48,655 nt of DNA, from NCBI GenBank assembly GCA_024691565.1, contig JAILNN010000162.1:1-48655 (forward strand). Direction: 5' to 3'. The notes below the pieces were generated by a model. That model made no database searches, was not told where the DNA came from, and saw only the letters and a program-made list of their open reading frames with translations. Of the stretch, positions 9,032 through 16,460 are shown piece after piece. Position 1 is the first letter of the stretch; every line of letters starts with the position of its first letter. This stretch comes from Lachnospiraceae bacterium. GTDB lineage: Bacteria > Bacillota > Clostridia > Lachnospirales > Lachnospiraceae. Position numbers and translations under genes: made by a program.

Positions 9032-10308
9032 GTGATGAGAGAACTCTTTGTCTTGGAATAGATTTGAGCGATATCCTTACACAGATTTCCTGCTATGATA
9101 TGGAGGAGGGAGAACCGGTTGCGGTTGCATATAAATATGCAGGTAAGGATGTTTATGAAATTCCTTCCGTTTTAGCTTATGATGTGAAATATAAGATTTG
9201 GTATTTTGGAACCGAGGCAGAGGAGAAGAGGAAAAATGCGGGCTTTGTCGCTATTAGAAATATCTTTGAGCTTTGCATGAATGAAACCGAAATTAAAATT
9301 GAAGATTTCGTTTTTTCAACAGATGAGTTGTTGAGGATATTTTTGATTAGGCTTTTAAATATTATTAAAGGTCGCTACCCTCTTGAGAGAATTAAGAAAC
9401 TTGGACTTACAAGTTCTATGATGGATGAGAAGTTTAAGCATAAGATTAAAAATGCCTTTATTGCCGCAGGTCTTGATGAGGATAGATTTTTCTTTATTGA
9501 GCATTCTAAGAGCTATATGTATTATGCTTTGAGTCAGAAGTCTGAACTTTGGGTTAATAATGTTGGTCTTTTTGAATTTTATCGAGATGAGCAGAATTAT
9601 TTGAGACTTAAGTTTGTTCAGTTGAAAATTGATCGTTCTCAGAGTCCTTTCATTATTGGAATTGATGAGAGAGATTTAACTGAGAATATGGACCTTAGGT
9701 CGTATGACAGGATTTCTGATTTTGAAAAGATAAATAATTTTACCAATATGGCTAATGCTATATTTTATAAAAATGTTATTACTACTGTTTATATTATTGG
9801 TAGTAGATACGCAGAGGGGTGGCTTGATCGTTCACTTCGTAAGCTTTGTGTTGGAAGACGAATTTTCAAGGGTGAAAACCTCTATACAAGGGGTGCTTGC
9901 TATGCATCTAAGATTTTAGATGAAGGTGGCTCAAAGACCTTTGTTTTGATGGATGGATCTGGAATTAATTCTAATATTTATTTGAGAATTTTTTCTGGTG
10001 GCGAGACGAAGCTCTATAGGGTTGTTAGGGCTGGAAATCGTTGGGAAGATGTTGACGAAAGCGTTGATATTATTCCTGATGATGAGGATGAAATTTCAAT
10101 TGTTGTTGAAAATGTGATTACGAGACAGAAGAAGCTGCATATGCTTTCTGTGTCTAGTGTTGATGGAAGACCTAACAGGCTTACAAGGTTTACTTTTAGA
10201 ATTAGATTTGCGGGTGCTGGTGAGTGTATTATTACGCTTAAGGATAATGGATTTGGTGAGTTCTATAAATCTACAAATCGTATTTGGGAGAGAACCTTGA
10301 AGTTATAG
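9028..10308 (+). CDS. Degenerate Hsp70/actin-fold protein, probable DUF5716 family
   Basis: A 426-aa protein. The N-terminus (LCLGIDLSD, residues 5-13) lines up with the first phosphate loop of DnaK (GIDLGTT), the segment around residues 140-175 resembles the Hsp70 stretch with AAGLD and EHSKSYMYYAL, and YIIGSRYAEGWL (about 257-268) sits where DnaK has its adenosine-binding GG motif. The last 110 residues are beta-rich, like the substrate-binding beta domain, but the helical lid is missing. The glycines and Thr of phosphate loop 1 are changed, and no DLGGGT equivalent is visible, so ATP hydrolysis may be lost. ATG 9028 overlaps the upstream stop and has GGGAGG 7 nt before it. Chaperone or adaptor function is inference. 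Confidence 0.72.
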   Translation: MSDERTLCLGIDLSDILTQISCYDMEEGEPVAVAYKYAGKDVYEIPSVLAYDVKYKIWYFGTEAEEKRKNAGFVAIRNIFELCMNETEIKIEDFVFSTDELLRIFLIRLLNIIKGRYPLERIKKLGLTSSMMDEKFKHKIKNAFIAAGLDEDRFFFIEHSKSYMYYALSQKSELWVNNVGLFEFYRDEQNYLRLKFVQLKIDRSQSPFIIGIDERDLTENMDLRSYDRISDFEKINNFTNMANAIFYKNVITTVYIIGSRYAEGWLDRSLRKLCVGRRIFKGENLYTRGACYASKILDEGGSKTFVLMDGSGINSNIYLRIFSGGETKLYRVVRAGNRWEDVDESVDIIPDDEDEISIVVENVITRQKKLHMLSVSSVDGRPNRLTRFTFRIRFAGAGECIITLKDNGFGEFYKSTNRIWERTLKL

Positions 10309-10357
10309 AAGTTTGGAAGTTTAGGTTGGATTTATTCATTTTGGAAACGAGGCAACT

Positions 10358-11233
10358 ATGGGAAGAATTATTTTATGTAAAGGGAAATATGCTAAAACCC
10401 CATATTATTTTAGAAAAACTCAGACAAATGTTTGTTCTATTGAAGAGGTTTGCTATTACATAAAAAATAATATTTACCTCTTGAAGAAGGATTATTTTGG
10501 CGAGGCTTTTTGTGAGTGGCTCGATGTGGAGGTTGGGCTTACTGAGCTTTCTGAGAAGGTCCTTGATCTTATAAAAAGTGATGCCCAGTTAAAGGAAATC
10601 ATTAGGACAATTTGCAGTGGTTGCGATTATTATTCGGCTAAGGAAATTGATGAAATTGTTGAGATAATCGAGAATACTGCTGATTTGGATGAGATTGGAA
10701 AATTGAAGATTAAGGCTGATAATCACTTTAAACTTAATGAGCTTAAGAAGGCCTATGGTGAGTATAATAGGATGATTTCTAATAGCAGGTTTAATGAGAA
10801 GTCTAATGACGAGGTGAGTTTTGTCTATAATCGAATTGGTATGATTGAGCTTTGCTTTGGCAATTATGATAATGCGTTGAAAGCCTTTAAGAGGGCATAT
10901 ATTAGAAAGAATGATTTTAATTCTTTGAATGGCATTAATATTTCCATAAGATTTCTTTCTGAGGACGGTATTTCTGGTGAAGGTCTTGGTTCGCAATTTG
11001 CAGAGAAACGAAATGAAGTGATGGAAGAACTTGGTTGTGATCCGATGGAGGTTCTTAAGTCGGATGAACTTTGGGAATATATGTATGGATGTGCTGAGAA
11101 TAGCATGCTTTATGGTATGGCAAATGGAATTAAGAATTCAATTATTTCACATCGTGAAGCGGAATATAATATGAGGGCATATGAAACAATTGATAAATTA
11201 AAAGAAGAATTTCGTATGTTTGATAAGGGTTGA
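10358..11233 (+). CDS. TPR-like helical protein, third gene of the DUF5717/5716 cluster
   Basis: A 291-aa soluble protein of unknown function. Residues about 120-200 contain TPR-like helix pairs (ADNHFKLNELKKAYGEYNR, then YNRIGMIELCFGNYDNALKAFKRA), with the A-Y-E and G-Y-A-F pattern of tetratricopeptide repeats. The N-terminal third (opening GRIILCKGKYAKTPYY) resembles nothing I can name. It starts 49 bp after the Hsp70-like gene and is probably co-transcribed with it; TPR proteins often serve as partners of Hsp70s. No terminator was seen directly after it, and the cheY promoter begins about 70 bp downstream. Confidence 0.75.
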   Translation: MGRIILCKGKYAKTPYYFRKTQTNVCSIEEVCYYIKNNIYLLKKDYFGEAFCEWLDVEVGLTELSEKVLDLIKSDAQLKEIIRTICSGCDYYSAKEIDEIVEIIENTADLDEIGKLKIKADNHFKLNELKKAYGEYNRMISNSRFNEKSNDEVSFVYNRIGMIELCFGNYDNALKAFKRAYIRKNDFNSLNGINISIRFLSEDGISGEGLGSQFAEKRNEVMEELGCDPMEVLKSDELWEYMYGCAENSMLYGMANGIKNSIISHREAEYNMRAYETIDKLKEEFRMFDKG

Positions 11234-11305
11234 TTTTTATCTGTATTTATGTTTTTGAATTGTTGTAAAACGCCTATTTATTTGCATTTTTATTTTTAAA
11301 TTAAA

Positions 11306-11334
11306 TTGACAAAGACTGTTAGTTAAGGTATACT
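11306..11334 (+). promoter_or_regulatory. Consensus promoter for cheY
   Basis: TTGACA (11306-11311), 17-bp spacer, TATACT (11329-11334), about 48 bp before the cheY start. Confidence 0.8.
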
Positions 11335-11381
11335 AGAGTGTGTTTTAGTTACTAAAAACATTGTTACGAGGGAGAAGGAAT

Positions 11382-11744
11382 ATGAGTAATAATATTTTGA
11401 TTGTTGATGATGCGGCATTCATGAGAATGATGATAAAAGACATTCTTACAAAGGGTGGATTTAATGTTGTTGGAGAGGCTGAGAATGGTATTTCTGCTAT
11501 TCAGAAGTATAGAGAACTTAAACCAGACCTTGTAACTATGGACATCACAATGCCGGAAATGGATGGAATTCAAGCTTTGAAGGAAATCAAAAAAGAAGAC
11601 GAGGCTGCACGTGTTATTATGTGCTCAGCAATGGGTCAGCAGGCTATGGTAATCGAAGCAATCCAGAGTGGTGCTAGAGATTTTATTGTTAAACCATTCC
11701 AGGTTGATCGGGTTTTAGAAGCAGTAAGAAAGGCTTTAAGTTAA
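11382..11744 (+). CDS. cheY: Chemotaxis response regulator CheY
   Basis: A 120-aa stand-alone receiver domain. Acidic pocket Asp9-Asp10, phospho-acceptor Asp54 in VTMDITMPEMDG, a conserved Ser in MCSAMGQQAMV and Lys in DFIVKPF are all present. The DAAFMRMMIKD and CSAMGQQAMVIEAI segments are those of chemotaxis CheY proteins that bind the flagellar switch. ATG 11382 follows a GGGAGAAGG ribosome binding site. It has its own promoter and terminator and no cheA nearby, so it works with a kinase encoded elsewhere; the chemoreceptor at 19.9 kb supports a motile or chemotactic cell. A non-chemotaxis single-domain regulator is the less likely alternative. Confidence 0.88.
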   Translation: MSNNILIVDDAAFMRMMIKDILTKGGFNVVGEAENGISAIQKYRELKPDLVTMDITMPEMDGIQALKEIKKEDEAARVIMCSAMGQQAMVIEAIQSGARDFIVKPFQVDRVLEAVRKALS

Positions 11745-11842
11745 AAGTATCTTGTTGGGACAGGATGAAAAAGTTTGTAGGGTAAAATGTAAGGGTTTTA
11801 AAAGAATTTAGAAAAATGAAAAAGTAAAGTTAAAGAGAATGC

Positions 11843-11884
11843 AAAGCATTAGATATTGATAAATTTGATATCTAATGCTTTTTT
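11843..11884 (+). terminator. Intrinsic terminator after cheY
   Basis: A perfect 14-bp stem (AAAGCATTAGATAT, 11843-11856, with its complement 11868-11881), 11-nt loop and a T run. Confidence 0.9.
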
Positions 11885-11893
11885 GGTTATAAC
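11865..11893 (+). promoter_or_regulatory. Possible promoter for the decarboxylase
   Basis: TTGATA (11865-11870), 17-bp spacer, TATAAC (11888-11893). The -35 lies inside the 3' part of the cheY terminator hairpin, so the two elements would share sequence. The match is moderate. Confidence 0.4.
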
Positions 11894-11927
11894 AAAAAGA
11901 GATTATGATTATTGTGAGGTTTCTTAA

Positions 11928-13382
11928 ATGGAGATTACGACACCGATTTGGGATTATGTGAAAGACTATAATAATAGAGATGCAGTCCGAGCTCATATGC
12001 CGGGACATAAAGGGCGAGGTTTTCTAGGGGTTGAAGGTTTTGACATTACTGAAATTAATGAGGAGCTTTGCCTTTATGAAGATAATGAGGGGATTGTCAG
12101 AGAGAGCCTTTCTAATGCTAGAAAGGTTTTTGACAGCGGAAGAACCTTTTATTCTGCCGAAGGGTCTAGTCTTGGGATTAAGGCTATGCTATATGCCTGC
12201 TTTATGAGAAAGGTTGATGTTAAGAATAAATATATTTTGGCGGGTAGAAATATCCATCATTCGTTTGTGGATGGATGTGCAATGCTTGGAATCGATGTTT
12301 ATTTTATGGAGCCAAGTGGACGAGTGGATTCAGAATTTATAGATTCTTGTATTTGCGAATGTAATCTTAGTGGTCAGGATGTTATGCACGCTCTTAAGGA
12401 GGTTGTTAAGAAAGAGGGAGATTATCCAATTGGAATTTACCTTACTAGTCCAGATTACCTTGGGAATGTTCTTGATATTAGGGAGATTTCAAGGGCTATA
12501 GAGGAATATAATAGTGATATACCGATTTTAGTTGATAATGCACATGGTGCCTATCTTGCGTTTTTGGAGGAGGATAAGCACCCTATTCATAATGGGGCGT
12601 GGATGTGCGCTGATTCGGCGCATAAAACGCTTTCTGCCTTGACTGGAGCGGCTTATGTTCATTTGTCTAAGGAGAGGTATCAGGAATTTGAGGACTTTAT
12701 TTTTAAGGGGTTGCAGGGGTTTGGCTCTACTAGTCCTTCGTTTTTGGTTTCGGCTTCCCTGGATTGCTTAAATCACGAACTAGCAACAGATTATCGAGAT
12801 AAATTAAAAAAGACGGTGGATGAGATTAAAATAATTAAGAAGAAACTAAGGGAAATGGAATTCTTTGTGAAGGAATCTGAACCTTTAAAAATCACTGTTC
12901 TTACTAATAAGAAGGGGTTCTACTTAAAGGAAGAACTTGCAAGGGATGATATTTATGTGGAATATGCGGATGAAGATTATTTGGTTATGATGCTTTCTGT
13001 AGAGAATAGTAGTGATGATTTTCAGAGGATTTTAAAGGCTTTTCGGAGGATTAGTATTCAATGTAAAGGTGATTCATGCTTTGGCGATAATAGCGTTGGT
13101 GAGAATAGCGTTGGTGAGAATAGCGTTGGAAAAAATAATTTTGGTGAAAATTCTAATAATAAAAATGTTAGTATTTCAGAAAGAATTTATATAAGAAGAA
13201 ATTATTTTTGCGATAGTGAAGAAGTTGATGTTCTAGAGTCTTTGGGGCGCATTTCTGCTGAATGCAGCGCTAGTTGCCCGCCGGCAGTGCCAGTAGTCCT
13301 TTTGGGGGAGAAGATAAGTGAGGAGATGATTTGCAGGTTAAAGAAATATAAGGTAGAAAAAATAAGGGTTTGCAGGTTGTAA
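11928..13382 (+). CDS. PLP-dependent Orn/Lys/Arg decarboxylase (short form)
   Basis: Decarboxylates a basic amino acid, feeding polyamine or cadaverine synthesis. The 484-aa protein follows the short, SpeA/YaaO-like Firmicutes form: HMPGHKG near residues 23-29, YSAEGSS near 76-82, the aminotransferase-fold core with LVDNAHGA (about 202-209, PLP-ring Asp), and DSAHKTLSALTGAAY (about 225-239) with the PLP Lys. The C-terminal domain is recognisable from CPPAVPVVLLGEKIS (about 449-463). Between the two, residues about 387-411 are a Ser/Asn/Gly repeat insert. The substrate cannot be told from sequence; arginine or lysine is most likely. No other polyamine gene is nearby. Confidence 0.86.
   Translation: MEITTPIWDYVKDYNNRDAVRAHMPGHKGRGFLGVEGFDITEINEELCLYEDNEGIVRESLSNARKVFDSGRTFYSAEGSSLGIKAMLYACFMRKVDVKNKYILAGRNIHHSFVDGCAMLGIDVYFMEPSGRVDSEFIDSCICECNLSGQDVMHALKEVVKKEGDYPIGIYLTSPDYLGNVLDIREISRAIEEYNSDIPILVDNAHGAYLAFLEEDKHPIHNGAWMCADSAHKTLSALTGAAYVHLSKERYQEFEDFIFKGLQGFGSTSPSFLVSASLDCLNHELATDYRDKLKKTVDEIKIIKKKLREMEFFVKESEPLKITVLTNKKGFYLKEELARDDIYVEYADEDYLVMMLSVENSSDDFQRILKAFRRISIQCKGDSCFGDNSVGENSVGENSVGKNNFGENSNNKNVSISERIYIRRNYFCDSEEVDVLESLGRISAECSASCPPAVPVVLLGEKISEEMICRLKKYKVEKIRVCRL
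13086..13160 (+). repeat. 15-bp tandem repeat inside the decarboxylase gene
   Basis: Five in-frame 15-bp units: three near-identical copies (GATAATAGCGTTGGT type, 13086-13130), then two diverged ones to 13160. They encode a NSVGE-type pentapeptide repeat between the catalytic and C-terminal domains. Confidence 0.85.
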
Positions 13383-13409
13383 AGGTTTTGTGAACTCTCA
13401 TATAAGGGG

Positions 13410-13438
13410 TTGACAAAATAATTGTTAATTGTTACAAT
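13410..13438 (+). promoter_or_regulatory. Promoter of the NlpC/P60 hydrolase gene
   Basis: TTGACA (13410-13415), 17-bp spacer, TACAAT (13433-13438). This gives a 5' untranslated region of about 160 nt. Confidence 0.8.
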
Positions 13439-13461
13439 GCTCATGTAACATTTATGTAACA
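13430..13461 (+). promoter_or_regulatory. WalR-like box and overlapping inverted repeat at the start site
   Basis: TGTAAC (13444-13449), 5 bp, TGTAAC (13455-13460) exactly fits the TGTWAH-N5-TGTWAH consensus of WalR (YycF), the essential wall-homeostasis regulator of Firmicutes. TGTTACA (13430-13436) and TGTAACA (13444-13450) also form a perfect inverted repeat around the -10. A further TGTAAA lies at 13475-13480. Being at or just after the start site, the box would suit repression better than activation. Confidence 0.6.
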
Positions 13462-13494
13462 ATTTTAAATTTTATGTAAATGTTCTTTTGGGAA

Positions 13495-13535
13495 AAGGCG
13501 ATTCAACGTGGTTTACAAACGTTTGGAGAGGCCTT
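13495..13535 (+). other. Small nested hairpin in the NlpC/P60 leader
   Basis: AAGGC (13495-13499) pairs with GCCTT (13531-13535), and AACGT (13505-13509) with ACGTT (13519-13523), separated by asymmetric internal loops. It does not match a riboswitch class I can name. Confidence 0.3.
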
Positions 13536-13603
13536 AAATAGGAATAGGTGAAAGAAATATTATTGATCATTTAGGTTATTAATTTATTTCAATTGGAGGA
13601 AAT

Positions 13604-15175
13604 ATGATTAACAAAAAAGTATTCATTAAAGTATTAGGAGTTGGAACAGCATTATCATTATCTTTTGCAGCTGTTGGAACTCTTAAGGGTGTTACAGCAT
13701 CAATGCTCAGTACAGAGACTGAGATGGCAGGGATTTCCGTTGCGTTGGATGAATATTACGAAGCAAATTATGCAGATAGTGCTAGTGGAACAGCCGTTGA
13801 GGAGGCTCCAGAGGCAACAGATGATTATGAGATGGTTTCAACATCTTCATCAGAAATCGAGGTTGATATTACAGATGAGATTAACAATGCAGTAGACAGC
13901 CAAGAAAAAGCTGATGAAGAAGTAACAGAGGAAGTAACAGAGGAAACAGAAGAAACTACTGATGAAGCTGAGGCAACATCAAAGAGTGCTGTTTCAGATG
14001 ATGAGGAAGATTCAGAAGAAGGAGATGACTTCAATTCAACTGAGGTTGAAGAAGAAGAGAATGGTCCTGGTAGATTCATTACAGAGAAGAGATTTGAAAG
14101 TGTTGGAATTTCAACAGCTAGTAGTTATGTTAACGTAAGAAAGAATCCTTCTGAGAATGCTAAGATTAAGGGTAAGCTCTATAAGGGATGTGCAGCTACA
14201 ATCCTTAAGGAAGATGGAGCTTGGGTAAAGATTGAATCTGGTGATGTTAAAGGATATATTAAGAAAGAGTTCTTAGCTATTGGAAATGAGGCAGAAAAGA
14301 TTGCTTCTGATTCAATGAAGAGATATGTTAAGGTTAAGAGCGGAGTTGTTACTTTAAATGTTCGTGCTAAGAAGGGAACAAACAGTGAAATTGTTACAAT
14401 GATTCCTGAAGGCGAGATGTATGAAGTTAAGGGAAGTAACAAGTACTGGGTTAAGATTGATTTAGGTGATGGCGATAAAGGATATGTTGCTAAGAAATAT
14501 GTTGATTGTAAGGTAAGATTTAAGCATGCTATTTCTCTTAAGGAAGAAAGAGCAAGAATCAGAGCTAAGAAGGCAGCTGAGAGAGCTGAAAGAAAGAGAC
14601 TTGCAGCTTTAGCACTTCAGAGACAGAGAGCAGCTCAGGCAGCTCAGACAGCTCAGACAGCTCAGACAGCTCAGACAACAACAACTTACACAACTTCAAC
14701 AACTACTACATCAAATAATAATAGTAGTTCATCGAGCTCGAATACACAGAAGCCTGTTTCTTCAAGTTCAAGTAGTAGCTCGAGTTCATCAAGCCATCAG
14801 GCTCCAGTTTCAGATGGTTCAACAGGATCAGATATTGCATCATACGCACAGAAGTTCATTGGTAATCCATATGTTTATGGTGGAACAAGTCTTACAAACG
14901 GTACAGACTGTTCAGGATTCGTTATGAGTGTTTATGCACAGTATGGTTATTCACTTCCTAGAACAGCAGCTGCTCAGGCAGGAGCTGGTAGAAGCGTTAG
15001 TCTTTCAGACTTACAGCCTGGAGACCTTCTCTTCTATTCAAGTGGTGGATATATTGGTCACGTTGCTATGTACATTGGTGGTGGAATGGTAGTTCATGCT
15101 AGTAACCCAACAGATGGTATTAAGACATCAGTTTATAACTATAGAACACCTACATGTGCTAGAAGAATTGTTTAA
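13604..15175 (+). CDS. Secreted SH3-domain NlpC/P60 cell wall endopeptidase
   Basis: A 523-aa exported peptidoglycan hydrolase. Order: signal peptide (about 1-31); an acidic Glu/Asp/Thr/Ser-rich stretch (about 32-155); two bacterial SH3 domains (about 165-226 and 242-305; YVNVRKNPS and TLNVRAKKG are their landmarks); a charged coiled coil (about 308-345); an AQT and Ser-rich low-complexity linker (about 346-405); and a C-terminal NlpC/P60 domain with catalytic Cys436 (TDCSGF), His486 (GHVAMYI) and His498 (VHAS). Such enzymes cut the gamma-D-Glu to diamino-acid bond of stem peptides. GGAGG precedes the ATG. The WalR-like promoter element fits an autolysin role in wall growth and division. Confidence 0.92.
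   Translation: MINKKVFIKVLGVGTALSLSFAAVGTLKGVTASMLSTETEMAGISVALDEYYEANYADSASGTAVEEAPEATDDYEMVSTSSSEIEVDITDEINNAVDSQEKADEEVTEEVTEETEETTDEAEATSKSAVSDDEEDSEEGDDFNSTEVEEEENGPGRFITEKRFESVGISTASSYVNVRKNPSENAKIKGKLYKGCAATILKEDGAWVKIESGDVKGYIKKEFLAIGNEAEKIASDSMKRYVKVKSGVVTLNVRAKKGTNSEIVTMIPEGEMYEVKGSNKYWVKIDLGDGDKGYVAKKYVDCKVRFKHAISLKEERARIRAKKAAERAERKRLAALALQRQRAAQAAQTAQTAQTAQTTTTYTTSTTTTSNNNSSSSSSNTQKPVSSSSSSSSSSSSHQAPVSDGSTGSDIASYAQKFIGNPYVYGGTSLTNGTDCSGFVMSVYAQYGYSLPRTAAAQAGAGRSVSLSDLQPGDLLFYSSGGYIGHVAMYIGGGMVVHASNPTDGIKTSVYNYRTPTCARRIV
14632..14676 (+). repeat. 9-bp tandem repeat in the hydrolase linker
   Basis: Five copies of AGCTCAGAC (the first is AGCTCAGGC), in frame, coding Ala-Gln-Thr triplets. 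Copy number could change by slippage without breaking the frame. Confidence 0.85.
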
Positions 15176-15212
15176 TTGAAATATAATCTTTAAATAATTA
15201 AAAAGTGAACAT

Positions 15213-15249
15213 AAAGAAGGCTGCAGATTTTATCTGCAGTCTTTTTTTT
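15213..15249 (+). terminator. Intrinsic terminator after the NlpC/P60 gene
   Basis: GGCTGCAGAT paired with ATCTGCAGTC around a TTT loop, then eight T. The T run merges into the first DnaA box. Confidence 0.9.
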
Positions 15250-15381
15250 ATCCACAAATTGTGAATTGTATAGACAATTTTGTGAATAAATTTAATAATT
15301 TTTATGTTGACAACCTATAAATAAGTGATAAAAATGTGAAAAATTACATACTTATACACAGAATTGTAAACATTATCCACA
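15248..15381 (+). promoter_or_regulatory. Cluster of four DnaA boxes
   Basis: Four exact TTATNCACA matches within 134 bp: TTATCCACA at 15248-15256, TTATTCACA on the minus strand at 15281-15289, TTATACACA at 15352-15360 and TTATCCACA at 15373-15381. A one-mismatch copy is at 15335-15343 (minus). The 60 bp between the second and third boxes are very AT-rich. No dnaA or dnaN gene is nearby, so this is more likely a DnaA-titrating or regulatory cluster than the main origin. The rest of the 15250-15600 gap holds no gene. Confidence 0.65.
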
Positions 15382-15600
15382 TTTTAGGCGTTTTTTAGGC
15401 TTTGATTTTTTGACATGAAAATAATCATTTTTTGTGGTTGAAAAAACTATACATTTAAATTGTTTGACTTTTAGAAAGAGATGATGGAAAACTTACGATA
15501 TTATGACTAAGTATTCATATAAATGTCGGTATTTGTAGTGGTATTAATAAAAATATACAAAAAAAAGCATGAACATACTGTGTTTTTTGTGCAATATTAC

Positions 15601-15629
15601 TTGAAAAGTGGCGCTAAATTTGGTATAAT
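15601..15629 (+). promoter_or_regulatory. Promoter of hpf
   Basis: TTGAAA (15601-15606), 17-bp spacer, TATAAT (15624-15629) preceded by TGG, an extended -10. Its position shows that an in-frame ATG at 15523 cannot be the start. Confidence 0.85.
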
Positions 15630-15660
15630 TCATCTATCATATAGCAAAGGAGTGGTGGTC

Positions 15661-16188
15661 ATGCAATACATAATTAGCGGAAAAAACATTGAGGTAACAG
15701 AAGGTCTCAGATCAGCAGTTGAAGATAAGATCGGAAAACTTGAGAGATACTTCACAGCAGACACAGAGGTTCATGTTACACTTAGTGTGGAGAAGGACCG
15801 TCAGAAGATTGAGGTTACTATCCCAATGAAGGGAAACATTATTCGTGCAGAGGAAGTCAGCAATGACATGTATGTCTCTATTGATCTTGTTGAGGAAATC
15901 ATTGAACGTCAGCTTAGAAAGTATAAAAATAAGATTATTCAGAAACAGCAGGATGCTGTTGGACTCAGCAAGGCATTCGTAGAAGAAGATATTGATGAAG
16001 ATGATGAGATTGATATTATTCGTACGAAGAGGTTTGCAGTTAAGCCTATGGATCCTGAAGAGGCTTGTATTCAGATGGAGCTTTTGGGACACAGTTTCTA
16101 TGTATTTAGAAATTCAATTACAGACGAGGTTAATGTGGTTTACAAGAGAAAAGGACATACCTTTGGTTTGATTGAGCCTGAATTTTAA
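15661..16188 (+). CDS. hpf: Long-form ribosome hibernation promoting factor
   Basis: HPF binds the 30S decoding region and, in its long form, joins 70S ribosomes into inactive 100S dimers in stationary phase or stress. The 175-aa protein has the N-terminal RaiA-like domain (about 1-100, opening YIISGKNIEVTEGL), an acidic linker with DEDDEID near 117, and the C-terminal dimerisation domain (RTKRFAVKPMDPEEACIQME, then the HSFYVFRN segment). ATG 15661 follows AAAGGAG and the strong promoter. It is a single-gene unit with a terminator about 60 bp downstream. Confidence 0.95.
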   Translation: MQYIISGKNIEVTEGLRSAVEDKIGKLERYFTADTEVHVTLSVEKDRQKIEVTIPMKGNIIRAEEVSNDMYVSIDLVEEIIERQLRKYKNKIIQKQQDAVGLSKAFVEEDIDEDDEIDIIRTKRFAVKPMDPEEACIQMELLGHSFYVFRNSITDEVNVVYKRKGHTFGLIEPEF

Positions 16189-16251
16189 CTCTTTTGGAGA
16201 AGAGTTAATGTAAAATGAATTATAATTATAAATTGGGGAATTTATAATGGA

Positions 16252-16296
16252 GAAAGCTACGATTCATAATTCGAATGCTTCGTGGCTTTCTTTTTT
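16252..16296 (+). terminator. Intrinsic terminator after hpf
   Basis: GAAAGCTACGA (from about 16252) pairs with TCGTGGCTTTC (ending 16290), with one G-U, followed by six T. Confidence 0.85.
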
Positions 16297-16460
16297 ATTA
16301 CATGAAAATATAAGTTTAAGATAGGGGTTACTAGGTAATTATAATGAAATATATGATTTAGAATAAGAATATGGGATACTTGCTGATTAACTTGATAGGA
16401 TTTGCATTATAGGCTTAGGACTTGTGTATTGCGTGAGTCCAGGCGCAAAGGAGGGCTTGT

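Noticed and set aside
13441-13603. c-di-AMP (ydaO) riboswitch before the NlpC/P60 gene
   Set aside because: Such genes often have one, but the 160-nt leader shows only a small nested hairpin and I could not find the conserved core.
15248-15600. Chromosomal replication origin
   Set aside because: DnaA boxes are present, but dnaA, dnaN, rpmH or gyr genes are absent. Kept as a DnaA-box cluster only.
15523-15660. N-terminal extension of hpf
   Set aside because: The extra 46 codons lie across the hpf promoter, are low-complexity and have no ribosome binding site.
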